Assembly: GCA_017871115.1 (NCBI GenBank)
Contig: JAFCIZ010000007.1
Location: 1,178,001-1,242,000 of the forward strand
DNA: 64,000 nt
Source of the DNA: Cunninghamella blakesleeana
Taxonomy: Eukaryota; Mucoromycota; Mucoromycetes; Mucorales; Cunninghamellaceae
Direction: 5' to 3'
The notes beneath the pieces are model-generated. The model saw only the letters and a list, made by a program, of their open reading frames with translations, was not told where the DNA came from and made no database searches. Shown one piece after another: positions 47,969 through 58,800 of the stretch. Positions within the stretch are counted from its first letter, which is position 1, and every line of letters begins with the position of its first letter. Position numbers and translations under genes: made by a program.

Positions 47969-50900
47969 TCAATCTAAGTTAATATCATTATAGTTGTGGA
48001 AGACCTTCCATCTTGCCAGAGCAAAATCTGTCCTCCAAGTTGTTTCTTCAAAGACATGATGCCAGTGCTGTTGCCAAAGTATCAGTAAAACATGTCCTAT
48101 TAGTATCAAAGTATTGTTGTTGACCTTATTAATACGATTAAACGTTATTGATGACCAAATATTATTAAACTTCTCCTGTGGTATATTTTTGGAATAAGGG
48201 AAAGCTTTCCAAAATTCCTTTTTCTTTTTACAGTGAAGAATAAAATGTTGATCATCTTCAAAATCAGGACAGAAGGAACAAAGAGGAGTCTGAAACTTGG
48301 TTGGTATCATTTGATGTAGTCTACAATTTGTTGGTAACTTGTGGATCAATATTCTCCACCATATTTCTATGGCTTTATGAGGAATATCTAGTTGCCAAAA
48401 ATTGGACCAGTCAGCTTTCGACATTAACGCACCTGGAGTTTGCACCAGAGGTGGATGTTTGACAGGATAAATGGGAGAACCTTGGAAGAACCAATATCTA
48501 CGCAAGGAACTCGGAGAAGCTTTATGTATCATTATTGTATTGGACGAGGAGGACAAAGAAAACTTCCATTCTTCTAGAACAGTAGAAACAGGAATATTAC
48601 GACCTACTCTACTGCTTTGAAAGAAATTGTTTTTAAGAAGAGGATGAATTTTTAGTTGATCCAAAAGTAAAGAGGATATTATAGCATCATACTTTTTCCG
48701 ACTACGACTATTACTAGGAGGTACTTCCATAAGATCTTTAGCAAACCAATTAGCTGGTATCAACCTTTTAATATCTAAAATAGGTCTAGATATTCTAGGT
48801 GATTCATTTATTACTAAAGCTTTTCTAAGAGGCAGATGTTTAATTGTTTCCCTCGACCAGTTTGAAGAAGGTTCTAGTGTAGGTACGGATGCTAACATTT
48901 TTATCATATGCTTCATCTGTGGCAACTTTCTGAATTTTTTGTTATAATAATGTGGATCAGCAAGAATCGGAATGACAGAACACTGATTAGTGTAATAGGT
49001 GATTAATTGTTGAAACACATTAAATAAAAAGTTGGTGGCATCTGAGGTGATCATCTTATTGATATATACCATATGAAGAGCTTTGAACTGATGATTTATA
49101 TCAATTAGATTAATTCCACCTTGATTCTTTGGAGCGCAGAGAAAGTGGTATGACGGTTTTGGAAAGAAAGGCACAACATATTCATATACTTTTCTTCGAA
49201 TTGATGCCAACCATTTTTCAGGGACTATTGTAACACGTAGGATATGCCATAGTCGAGAAAGAATCAACGAGTTCGTCACTATAGATCTACCCCTAATTGA
49301 TAATGATCTTTGCTTCAGCACATTAATATGATTGGTAAGTTTATTTTCAACCGACCATAAAAAGGTGTTAAGCTGCTCTTTGCTAGAGTAAACTGGATAA
49401 CCTAGATAAGTGATGGCTGTTGGATTTTCCTTGTCATGCCATGAAATTTGATCTGCCTTAGCTATCTCTTTCCAGGCATCATGTCTTTCACCTGTTACTG
49501 AAAACATGATAGTCTTTTGAAAGTTAACTTTGGCATTACTGGCTTCACCATACAACTTTAGGATACCTTTAAGATAGTACCACTCTTTCAAATCCCTAAC
49601 GAATACTAAAAGATCATCAGCATAGGCTAGTAATTTGATGGTAACTGGATACTGTTTATTTTCAACTGTTTCCACCTTTTGATCAAGTATAGGTACACCA
49701 TAAATATTACTTTCACTTAATATGGTACGTAATAAAGGTTCAAAGGCAATATTGAAAAGTAAAGGTGAAATTGGATCACCTTGACGTAATCCACGTTTCT
49801 GATCTATAGGAGCAGCCAACCAACCATTTACAGACAAACATATCTTTGTATTAAAGAAAAGGTCAAGTAAACAGTTTATCAGAGAGGATGGGAAATGGAA
49901 ACACTCTAATACTTTTTGAAGGTATAATGGATGAATCCTGTCATATGCTTTCTCTTGATCTAAGAGTAAACCTATGGAAGTATCATCAGGATTTGTATTT
50001 ACAGTGTGTTGCATCAGAGTTTGTGTAATCCAGCCATTATCAGATATCAAACGGTGTGGCATGAAACCAGTTTGATATGGGTTGATAATTTTTGGAAGAC
50101 AACAGTTTAACCTATTTGCTATCATCTTTGTAAATATTTTAGCATCACAATTAATCAGAGATAGCGGGCGCCAATTTTGTAAGAGGGTACGATCACCTTT
50201 CTTATATAATAGCACCATCTTGGTTTCTCTCCAAGAAGTAGGTTGTAATCCATTTAAAGCATCATTCATAATCAAACTAAGAAGTTCCAAAAGCTTGGGA
50301 TGCATACCTAGGATGAGTTTATAAAACTCGAAACCTAGACCATCCAAACCTGGACTCTTGTGAATAGGACTGTGTTTGATTATGTTTAATACATCCTCTT
50401 GTAAGATAGCAGCAGTTAGAAGATTTTGATCTTGAAAAGATAGCTTATTATTATCAGGTATATTATTGGTTAGGACATTAATAGCAGCAACATCAACATC
50501 CTGAGTGCTATACAAATCTTTGTAATAGCTTCTGGTTTCCTTAATAATATCCTTTATATCCGTATGGATCAGATGACTTACTGGATTTTGAATAGCTGTT
50601 AGGGTCATCCGTTTAGATCTAGTTTTTAAGGTATTGAAAAAATATTTATTATTTTTTTCACCTTTATCTGACCACATAGTATTGGATCTAATTATCAACT
50701 GTTGTGTCTTGATTTTATATAAACCATCAAGTTGATGTTCTATCTTTTCAATTTCTTCCGTAGATGAAACATTTTGTCTGGCTTCTTGTAATCGTTCAAG
50801 ATCAGTTTTATACTTTTTGTTCTTTTCAGAGCTATAAAGTGTGGTACATATCTTTACTTTTACTTTAATCTTATCCCATAATAATTGCCTATTGATGGTC

Positions 50901-51777
50901 TGTAGGTCAATATTATCTATCAGATTATGAAGTAACTCTGACAGGATAGGATAAAATTCATTGTCATGGAGTAATTGTGGATTAAATCTCCAAGTACCTG
51001 GTCCTATTTGCATCGAATCACTAGTATGTATTGACATAGCTAGTAAGTGATGGTCAGTCCATTCAGAAGGTAAGTAAGCCAGCAGAGTATTTATCAAATC
51101 CTCTTTTAAATTACTAGAGATAAAGATATAATCAATAGTGGATCTAGTACGACCTCTTTTGAAGGTAGACAGAGGTTTGTACATACGATCAGAGCTATTG
51201 TTATTGGCACTAAATGCATCTATGTAATTAGTCAGTAGGTGCTGTATCCATGGCTGATGATCACAATAGGAATAATGACGATGGTCATATATGTGTATAT
51301 TGAAATCACCAAGAATCATATGCTTGTTCGGTAAAGGAGGAGCTATAACTTGTGGGTTATCTAAGATACTGTTATAGAAAGGAATTCTTTGATCTCGATT
51401 TGCCGGAGCATAGATATTAGTTATGTAGCACAGCTGTTGATTATCTTCTGTAGAGATGATAGTACCAGCTGTGATTCTTTCGTCCAGACTAATACTTTGG
51501 TCTATAATAGTCAGTTTTGGATTAAGACAAATAATTGCTGTATATTTAGAAAATAAACAACAAGAATTTGGAAAAAGGTAATGTAGAGTTCGTACATCAG
51601 ATGGAGATAAATGATTATGTTTCGAAGAAGCAGTTAGTTCTTGTAGACATAATACATCGGCTTGAGGGTGAATACGTGAACGTAAAAAACGAGAGTATTC
51701 TTTTTGAGTTTGAGAATGATTAGATTTGAATACACTACGTGCATTCAGAGAGGAAATATTGATTTTTGATAGTGTCA

Positions 51778-51778
<1 letters not shown>
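47969..51778 (-). CDS. LINE ORF2: endonuclease-reverse transcriptase, intact
   Basis: 1269 residues uninterrupted. The APE endonuclease (1-~245) keeps its catalytic set: Asn in SSLNARS, Glu in DVLCLQELTA, YAPANRDQR, Asp/Asn in ILGDFNIHIY, Asp in STIDYIFIS, and the terminal WTDHHLLAMS. RT (~470-760): NWRPLSLINCDAKIFTKMIA, NPYQTGFMPHRLISDNG, LLDQEKAYDRIHPLYL, KRGLRQGDPISPLLFNIAFE, and the active-site LAYADDLLVFV. C-terminal zf-RVT: LCSFCPDFEDDQHFILHC. No RNase H seen. Every motif needed for target-primed reverse transcription is present, so the copy may be competent. The start codon directly follows a 23-base A-run. Confidence 0.94.

Positions 51779-51801
<23 letters not shown>
51779..51801 (-). 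promoter_or_regulatory. A23 leader immediately before ORF2 start
   Basis: On the coding (minus) strand the ORF2 ATG is preceded without spacer by 23 A residues. Poly-A leaders can recruit poly-A-binding protein or support cap-independent initiation; that role is an inference here. Confidence 0.5.
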
Positions 51802-51809
<8 letters not shown>

Positions 51810-51847
51810 TTTTATATTTATATATAAACACAAAACAAAAATTAGAT

Positions 51848-53374
51848 TTAATTCTTGTTCACATTGGATCCTTTCTTGACTGAAAGGTCCTTTGGAACAG
51901 AATTATCTTTTTTCCTGTCTAGAATAAGACTTGCGTGAGGGTTTGACATGGATGAAGCAATAGCTAATCTATTCTTTGCTTTTGCCGTAGTCATACGAAG
52001 CATATCCACCTGATTTGATATTACCTTTTCTTGGTGTACTGACTTGACTGATGATTTCTTTTTACTATCTATGTCCATTGCCATTGTCTCTGAATCTATA
52101 TCCATAGTGGTACGTTTGGTAATGGGAGCATATTTAGATGCATTAAGACCATCTTGATCCATTGTAACTTTGGTTACAGTTACATCCTTAGTATCAACCT
52201 CCATTGGTGCTGACTTGGTTTTATTACCTCCTGATTTGTTCAAGCTGATAATTTTTGTTTCTTCTACGGTAGTTTTACCATCGACCATGTTAGTCTTATG
52301 TAAATCTCCTACCTTACCTTCAATAACCTTTGGTACTTGAGAAGAGGTATCTACCTCTGTAGTTTCCAAATCTCCTTTTTTTACTTTTTCATCGTTGGTT
52401 TGTACCCCATCCTTTGATGACTTTTGATTACTAGCAGCCTGTTTTTTCTTACGTTGCTCTTCTTTTAAGAGCTCGTATCTGACCATATCCTTTTCTATAT
52501 CGCTATTCTTCTCTTTGCAGAAGCGAGCGATATGTCCTTTGACCAAACATTTTGAGCACGTTATTTGTTTCATAAGTGGACAATCTTTGCGAATATGGCC
52601 AGATTGTCTACATTGAAAACAGACTGGTGGGGCACCTTTATATGACGCTGGCATATAGCTGTCCCAAAAAGAAAGATAAAGCATTCTTTGAAGTGGTTGA
52701 TACTTCTTTGCTTCGTCTGTATCGTTGGTGTCCAAAAGCACCGAAACTTGACCTTCAAAATAACCATCATTGGTAAGTTTTTTAATTTGGCAAACTTTAC
52801 CATAAATGCTCATGGATAAGAAAATGCCATCCAACAATTCAGCTTGTTTTTTTGGAATATAATCCAAAAGCACTCTTACCATCTTTGGTGGAGTTGCTGA
52901 ATTATTTATTTTGCTTGGGCTTGCTTTATAAAGTAGTTCATCTATGATGAAACCTTTTTCAATTGCTTCCTCAGCGTGTTTATTATCCTTGAAATTTATA
53001 CCTAACAGTATGGTACCTCTCGTGTTACCATGACGACTATACGGAGTAACACCTTCTATTTCACCTATTTGGGACTCAATTAGCTTGTAGATTTCCTTAT
53101 TTGAGAGCCCATGTTTCTTAGGAAGTTCGAAGAGCACAGAGTCTTCCTCCAAAGCGCGTTGTGCAATTTGTTCTGCCTTATGAATTCTTAAGTGATCTTT
53201 AAGAAGATCATCTTCATACATGACTTCATGAGCAATATTTATTTGCTCTCCATAGATATTTTTATTTTGCATGGCATTAGGTATTCTTTTTTCCATACCT
53301 TTCGCCACTTTTTCTGCCCATGTTTCCCCGATTCCATTTCGAGGAAGATGGTTAGAATCTTCAGTATTAGACAT
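51848..53374 (-). CDS. LINE ORF1: CCHC zinc-knuckle protein, intact
   Basis: 508 residues, presumably the RNA-binding partner of ORF2. The N-terminus has ETWAEKVAKGMEKRIPNAMQ and DDLLKDHLRIHKAEQIAQRA; the middle has an RRM-like region (MVRVLLDYIPKKQAELLDGI, GKVCQIKKL, GYFEGQVSVLLD). Two zinc knuckles follow: CFQCRQSGHIRKDC and CSKCLVKGHIARFC. The tail is Lys/Ser-rich and variable, with repeated Met-Asp-rich motifs (AMDIDSK, TMDIDSE). It ends 69 bases before ORF2, the only LINE here with a gap between the ORFs. About 40% similar by eye to the ORF1 at 54495. Confidence 0.9.
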   Translation of the reverse strand: MSNTEDSNHLPRNGIGETWAEKVAKGMEKRIPNAMQNKNIYGEQINIAHEVMYEDDLLKDHLRIHKAEQIAQRALEEDSVLFELPKKHGLSNKEIYKLIESQIGEIEGVTPYSRHGNTRGTILLGINFKDNKHAEEAIEKGFIIDELLYKASPSKINNSATPPKMVRVLLDYIPKKQAELLDGIFLSMSIYGKVCQIKKLTNDGYFEGQVSVLLDTNDTDEAKKYQPLQRMLYLSFWDSYMPASYKGAPPVCFQCRQSGHIRKDCPLMKQITCSKCLVKGHIARFCKEKNSDIEKDMVRYELLKEEQRKKKQAASNQKSSKDGVQTNDEKVKKGDLETTEVDTSSQVPKVIEGKVGDLHKTNMVDGKTTVEETKIISLNKSGGNKTKSAPMEVDTKDVTVTKVTMDQDGLNASKYAPITKRTTMDIDSETMAMDIDSKKKSSVKSVHQEKVISNQVDMLRMTTAKAKNRLAIASSMSNPHASLILDRKKDNSVPKDLSVKKGSNVNKN

Positions 53375-53433
53375 AGCTGAAAATTCTATAAATTGTTAAC
53401 AGTAGTTGCCGCAAGTGTAGGTTGGGTTACTTT

Positions 53434-53653
53434 CTGTTGTTTTAGTGGTATTTTATTTTTTATTTGTTGTGAATGGCTTTGTATTCTGCGCTTAAAAGTT
53501 TATCCGGAATAAATGTGAACCTTAAGCGAAAGAGAGTTTTTTCCTGTTGTTTTAGTGGTATTTTATTTTTTATTTGTTGTGAATGGCTTTGTATTCTGCG
53601 CTTAAAAGTTTATCCGGAATAAATGTGAACCTTTAGCGAAAGAGAGTTTTTTT
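53434..53653 (-). repeat. Two 110-bp tandem monomers at the LINE 5' end
   Basis: 53434-53543 and 53544-53653 are nearly identical (CTGTTGTTTTAGTGG ... GCGAAAGAGAG). Only a base or two differ. The position, orientation and tandem form resemble the promoter monomers of mouse L1. A partial third start (TTAAGCGAAAGAGAG) begins at 53654, which is also the palindrome edge. Confidence 0.85.
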
Positions 53654-54297
53654 TTAAGCGAAAGAGAGTTTTTCTGTCAAATGAATTCTATAATTTTTTT
53701 TAAAAGTATTATTATTTTTTTGCTATATTTTAACAAATATAAATAAAATTTTTAATATATAAATTATTTATATTGAAATAATATACAAAAAATAATAAAA
53801 TATATTTGAAAAAGTTTACTTTATAGTTTTACATTATATTAAATACTTCTATTTATGACGTTTTAATTACTATTTATAGATACTAGATTATATAATATTG
53901 TTATAAATGGAAATATTTTAAATGAATTATAATAATTAATATTATAATATATAATTATTCCTAATTCAGAAATAGTCACGATAATTTTTTTAATAATTAT
54001 TATAATTTATTTAAAATATTTCCATTTATAACAATATTATATAATCTAGTATCTATAAATAGTAATTAAAACGTCATAAATAGAAGTATTTAATATAATG
54101 TAAAACTATAAAGTAAACTTTTTCAAATATATTTTATTATTTTTTGTATATTATTTCAATATAAATAATTTATATATTAAAAATTTTATTTATATTTGTT
54201 AAAATATAGCAAAATATTAATAATACTTTTAAAAAAAATTATAGAATTCGTTTGACAGGTAAAAATTGCGCGAAAGAAAACTCTCTCTTTCGCTTAA
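53654..54297. repeat. 644-bp near-perfect palindrome with TTAA ends
   Basis: Left arm 53674-~53940 is the reverse complement of ~53990-54258 with only a few mismatches; the loop is about 50 bases. The outer ends read TTAAGCGAAAGAGAG on the left and CTCTCTCTTTCGCTTAA on the right. The right outer part has about 20 extra bases (GTAAAAATTGCGCGAAAG). No protein coded. Looks like a fold-back MITE with a TTAA duplication, or the product of two head-to-head LINE insertions into one site. Confidence 0.85.
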
Positions 54298-54494
54298 CGA
54301 ACACTATCGTACACGGATAAAAGTTTACACGGAACAGACAGACACTAACAACCCAACTAACAACAAAAAAACAAGCAACAAACAAAAAACAAGTACTAAA
54401 TACACTTAAATTTCTAATTAACCAGTTTACTCAGTATAACAAGTTAACTGTGCTTAACTAGAATTTTTTAAAAAAAAAAAAAAAAAAAACCAGA

Positions 54495-55883
54495 ATGACA
54501 ATTTTGACATGGACCGAAATTGTCTCAAGGGGCCTTGAATTAAAGGTTCCAAAAACAAATAATGGACGTGAAATAGCAATGCAACGCAGAGCTATGGAAA
54601 AAATTAAGGTGTATGAACACCCAGAATTACAAGACCAGCTTCGTATACATAGAGCTGAAGTAATTTTACAACAAGCATTACACAGTAATGCTGTTTTATT
54701 TGAAATGCCTTATTGCACTCATTATAGAGATGCATACAAGTTAATTGAAGGTACATGTGGTAGAGTACTAGGTTTCAGGTGTATTAATAAACCTAAAGAA
54801 AATAATACAAAACAAAACTTGCTCATTGAAGCTAAGTTTGCTAATGAAACTGATAGAAAAGAAGCTATCAGCAAAGGTATTACCATTGATGGAATAGTAC
54901 ATCGTGGTACTCCTTGTAAAGAAAATACTAATGAAATGCCTGAAATGACTAGAGTGTATATTTCAGGCGTCCCACCTGAAGAAGAAGACACATTTAAAGA
55001 CATGTTGATTCAATCTCTTAACTGCTATGGACAAGTAGCACAAATACTCATTTTAAAAGATAGTGGGTATTTTGAAGGTGAAGTCAGTGTTCTTCTCAAC
55101 AGATCCCCTAAAACAGGAAACTATGAGCCTTTACAACGTATGCTATTCCTAAGTGCCTGGGATAGATACCTTCCTGCTTACTTCAAAGGGGCTCCAAAGG
55201 TTTGCAATCATTGCAGAAAAACTGGGCATATCAAAAAAGAATGTCCAGCATTAGCAGACCTTAAATGCTACAATTGTAATGGAAAAGGACATATAGCAAG
55301 AAACTGTAGAAAATTCTACACTCAAGATAAAGAAAAGTCCTTTAATGAAGAAATTGACAGCTACATTGTAGATACTAAAGAACTTAAAGAAACGAAGGCT
55401 ATAGAAATAAAAGAAAAAAAGAAAATGAATGATGATAATAATACTAGTAATAATGAAAAGGTAATTGTCAACATGGAAATGGAAGATAACATGGATAATA
55501 GTAAGATAACTATTATTCCTATGGAGGAAGATACAACTATTGATCAATTGAAATCTGAAAAAATGGATATAGAATCAATTAATGGGAAAATAAATGATAA
55601 AAACTCATCTAAAAAATATGATGATCTATATCAAAACTCACCTGAAAAGTCGTTAACAGCATCCAAACATGCACCATATGACAAGGCCACCTCGATGAAG
55701 GTTGATGATGAAAAAGAACTCAGAATAGATGATCAAAAAGAAATGATGGGCCTATCAACCAGTAATATTAAAAATAAAAATAACAAAAATGGTAAAAATA
55801 AAATAATGACTAGTTATATACAGAATCAAAATAAATTACGTTCGACCTCTATCACCAAGGTCAATCAATATGAACGTAAATGA
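54495..55883 (+). CDS. LINE ORF1: CCHC zinc-knuckle protein, intact
   Basis: 462 residues. Same layout as the ORF1 at 51848-53374: LTWTEIVSRGLELK, ELQDQLRIHRAEVILQQAL, NAVLFEMPYCTHYRDAYKLI, an RRM-like middle (MTRVYISGVPPEEEDTFKDM, GQVAQILILKDSGYFEGEVS), AWDRYLPAYFKGAPKVC, and knuckles CNHCRKTGHIKKEC and CYNCNGKGHIARNC, then a Lys/Asn/Asp-rich tail. Its TGA stop (55881-55883) overlaps the ORF2 ATG as ATGA, the classic stop-start arrangement for coupled translation. No defect seen. Confidence 0.9.
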   Translation: MTILTWTEIVSRGLELKVPKTNNGREIAMQRRAMEKIKVYEHPELQDQLRIHRAEVILQQALHSNAVLFEMPYCTHYRDAYKLIEGTCGRVLGFRCINKPKENNTKQNLLIEAKFANETDRKEAISKGITIDGIVHRGTPCKENTNEMPEMTRVYISGVPPEEEDTFKDMLIQSLNCYGQVAQILILKDSGYFEGEVSVLLNRSPKTGNYEPLQRMLFLSAWDRYLPAYFKGAPKVCNHCRKTGHIKKECPALADLKCYNCNGKGHIARNCRKFYTQDKEKSFNEEIDSYIVDTKELKETKAIEIKEKKKMNDDNNTSNNEKVIVNMEMEDNMDNSKITIIPMEEDTTIDQLKSEKMDIESINGKINDKNSSKKYDDLYQNSPEKSLTASKHAPYDKATSMKVDDEKELRIDDQKEMMGLSTSNIKNKNNKNGKNKIMTSYIQNQNKLRSTSITKVNQYERK

Positions 55884-58800
55884 ATAACAACAATAGCATG
55901 AACATAGCCTCTCTTAATGCCAGAGGCTTTTTAAAAATAGGCAATAACAACATTCATAAACAAATCTCAAAATTCATCCGATCTAACACCATCAACAAAT
56001 CAGATATTATATGTTTACAAGAAGTATTAGTACACACACCAAATAACATGACAGAAAAACATCTTATAACTTTTCAACAAAGTTTTCAAAATGAAGAATA
56101 TGTGGTTTCAAAACATTGTGCCATCATATCTCTTAATCCTAAATTAAGCCTTACCAACACATCTATCTCAATAGATCAAAGAATTATCACCACAACAATT
56201 ATAGACAATACAGACAATAACATAATATGTAACATAGCAAACATTTATGCTCCAGCAACTAAAGAAAAGAAACCTCAATTTTATACAAATTTAAATCAAC
56301 ATCTTATCCTAAAAAATGCTACTAAAGATTGGTTAGTAGTAGGAGATTTCAACATCAATTTCTACAAACCAATTCAAAGACATGATTTAAAAAAACCTGT
56401 TAAAGAATTTAAAAATAAATTCACAGATATTTTCTACATACATCATTCAACTGATCACAACAACTATAATCCAGCCCCAACGTACATTAATGGTGACAAA
56501 AGGAACACTTTAGATTACATTCTTTGCACCAAGTGTTGAATTTATCAATTCAAAATTATACAAAAAATTAAAAACAAAGAAATATTGTGAAACTTTTGGT
56601 TAACCTTTATTCAAATGTAAAAGACAAGGGTTGTATTTATACCTTTTAGTGGATTGGTGACACTGGGCTTAGTTTATATGATATAATATGAAAATAGAAT
56701 TATAAAGTTATCTAGTAAAGGTAACGTGAATTAGAATGGAGTTTAAAGTGTGTCTATGGTAATGGATCTGCGGGATTAGAAGATTTAAAGTTATAGCAAT
56801 GCATAAGCTAATAGGAATAGATCATTTTGTATCAGGTACACAGTAGTGATTTTATAATAAATATCAAATATTTCATGTGTATTATAAGTGTATTATAGTT
56901 ATGAAGTCATTTAATATTGTTATTATATGGTAAATACAACACCAAGGACTTAATCCCACACTTACATGACTCTGTTAATCAACACCTATCTTATATATGG
57001 ACAGACCATAATATGCTAAAGATAACTATAAATAAAGCAAATACATCAATTGGCCCGGGTACATGGAGGTTCAACCCATTACTAATAAAGGATCAGAATT
57101 TCACAGAATTACTGTTAAAAACATTAACTGCCCTACAAGCATGTAATGTCAAATATGCATCCATACAGGAACAATGGGATAACCTGAAAGCAACCATTAA
57201 AAATTGTGCTATACAATACAGCAAATCCAAAGCTGCACACAAGAAAAATAGATTGCGATACTTGAATCAACAAAGAATAGAGTTTCTGAAAAATCAAATA
57301 GGCCAACAGGTTTCTGAACAAATGATTAACATAGAAAAAGAAATAGAAAAAGAAACAATTAATGTAATAGATAAAATGATAATAAGGACTAACACCAATT
57401 GGAAAGAAAAAGGTGAAACTAACAGTAAATATTTTTATAATACCTTGAAACAACGTCAAAAAGCAGTTACTATTACACAAATAAAAGATCCTAATACAAA
57501 CAAAATAGCAACAATACCAAGTGAGATGATCAGCATGGCTCACTCTTTTTATAAAAATCTATATACACCTACACCAATTGACAAAAGAGAGATAGAATAC
57601 TTACTAAAAGAAACACCCAAAGATATCATACCTAAAGAATACAAAACCCAACTAACCAATGCTATTTCCAAAGAAACGATCATACATATGATAGATCATA
57701 GCCCTAGAAACAAAAGCCCCGGTTTAGATGGTATTTGTTTTGAAGTATATATGTTCCTCAGTGAAAATTGCACACAATTTATGGATTTATTAGAAAAAAT
57801 AATAAATGATGCAATCAAAGGTATATATCCAAGTTCATGGACAGAAACAAAAATGGTATTATTATTTAAAAAAGGGGATAGAGAATTGTTATCTAATTGG
57901 AGACCGTTATCATTAATAAACTGTGATGCAAAAATTTTCACTAAAATTATTACCATACGCCTACAAAAAGTATTACCTTTTATCATCAATCCTTTCCAAA
58001 CAGGCTTCATAAAAGATAGACATATATCAGATAATGGATGGATCACCCAAAATCTAATGCAACACATCCTCAATGTTAACCCATCGGATCCTGCAATAGG
58101 TATATTACTTGATCAAGAAAAAGCATACGATCGCGTCCACCCTGAATACTTATCAATAGTTATGCAACATTTTGGTATACCTGATAACTTCACTGAAATT
58201 GTCAAAAACCTTTTCTTTAAAACACAGATAAACATAGCAATAAATGGATGGATATCAACACCAGTTCACCAACAAAGAGGTTTAAGACAAGGGGATCCAT
58301 TATCACCATTATTATTTAATATTGCAATAGAACCATTATTACGGAAAATCCTCTCTTGTCCTTTTATAAAAGGCTGTCCAATACCAGAACCAAAAAAGTG
58401 GAAATATGAAAAGAATTTAGCCATCAAGTCAAATATTATCATCAAAACATTAGCATATGCTGATGATGTTATCATATTTTTACAAAACACGCAGGAATGG
58501 GACCATCTACAAAACATCTTGCAAACTTATAGTAATGCATCAAATGCAAAAATGAATTTATCAAAAACAACTATGTTATCACTTACAGGTAAACAAAATA
58601 TTAATTGGATGAATATAGCCCAACAACATAATATTGCTTGGCATGACAACACTAGTCAAAACGCGGTTAAATATCTAGGATATCCTTTATATAGTAAGAA
58701 AGATCAACTTGATAATCACCTAGACACATTATTACAGAAACTTGAAAACCATGTAAAAATATATAAATCTAGAAACTTATCAATAAAAGGAAGAGCAATG

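Larger units (their letters stand above)
47836..53653 (-). mobile_element. Full-length LINE with both ORFs open
   Basis: Minus-strand APE-type LINE. The 5' end lies in 110-bp tandem monomers (53434-53653), then ORF1, ORF2, and a 3' UTR (47968-47836) whose end matches the 3' end of the LINE at 54.3-60.5 kb (TATAGCTG-TTGAAGATCTT, AACTTGTCAAAGAA, TTGGAAAAGAAAAAAAG). Its A-rich 3' end abuts the poly-A of the previous LINE tail to tail at 47836. It belongs to a different family from the 42-kb element. Confidence 0.88.
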
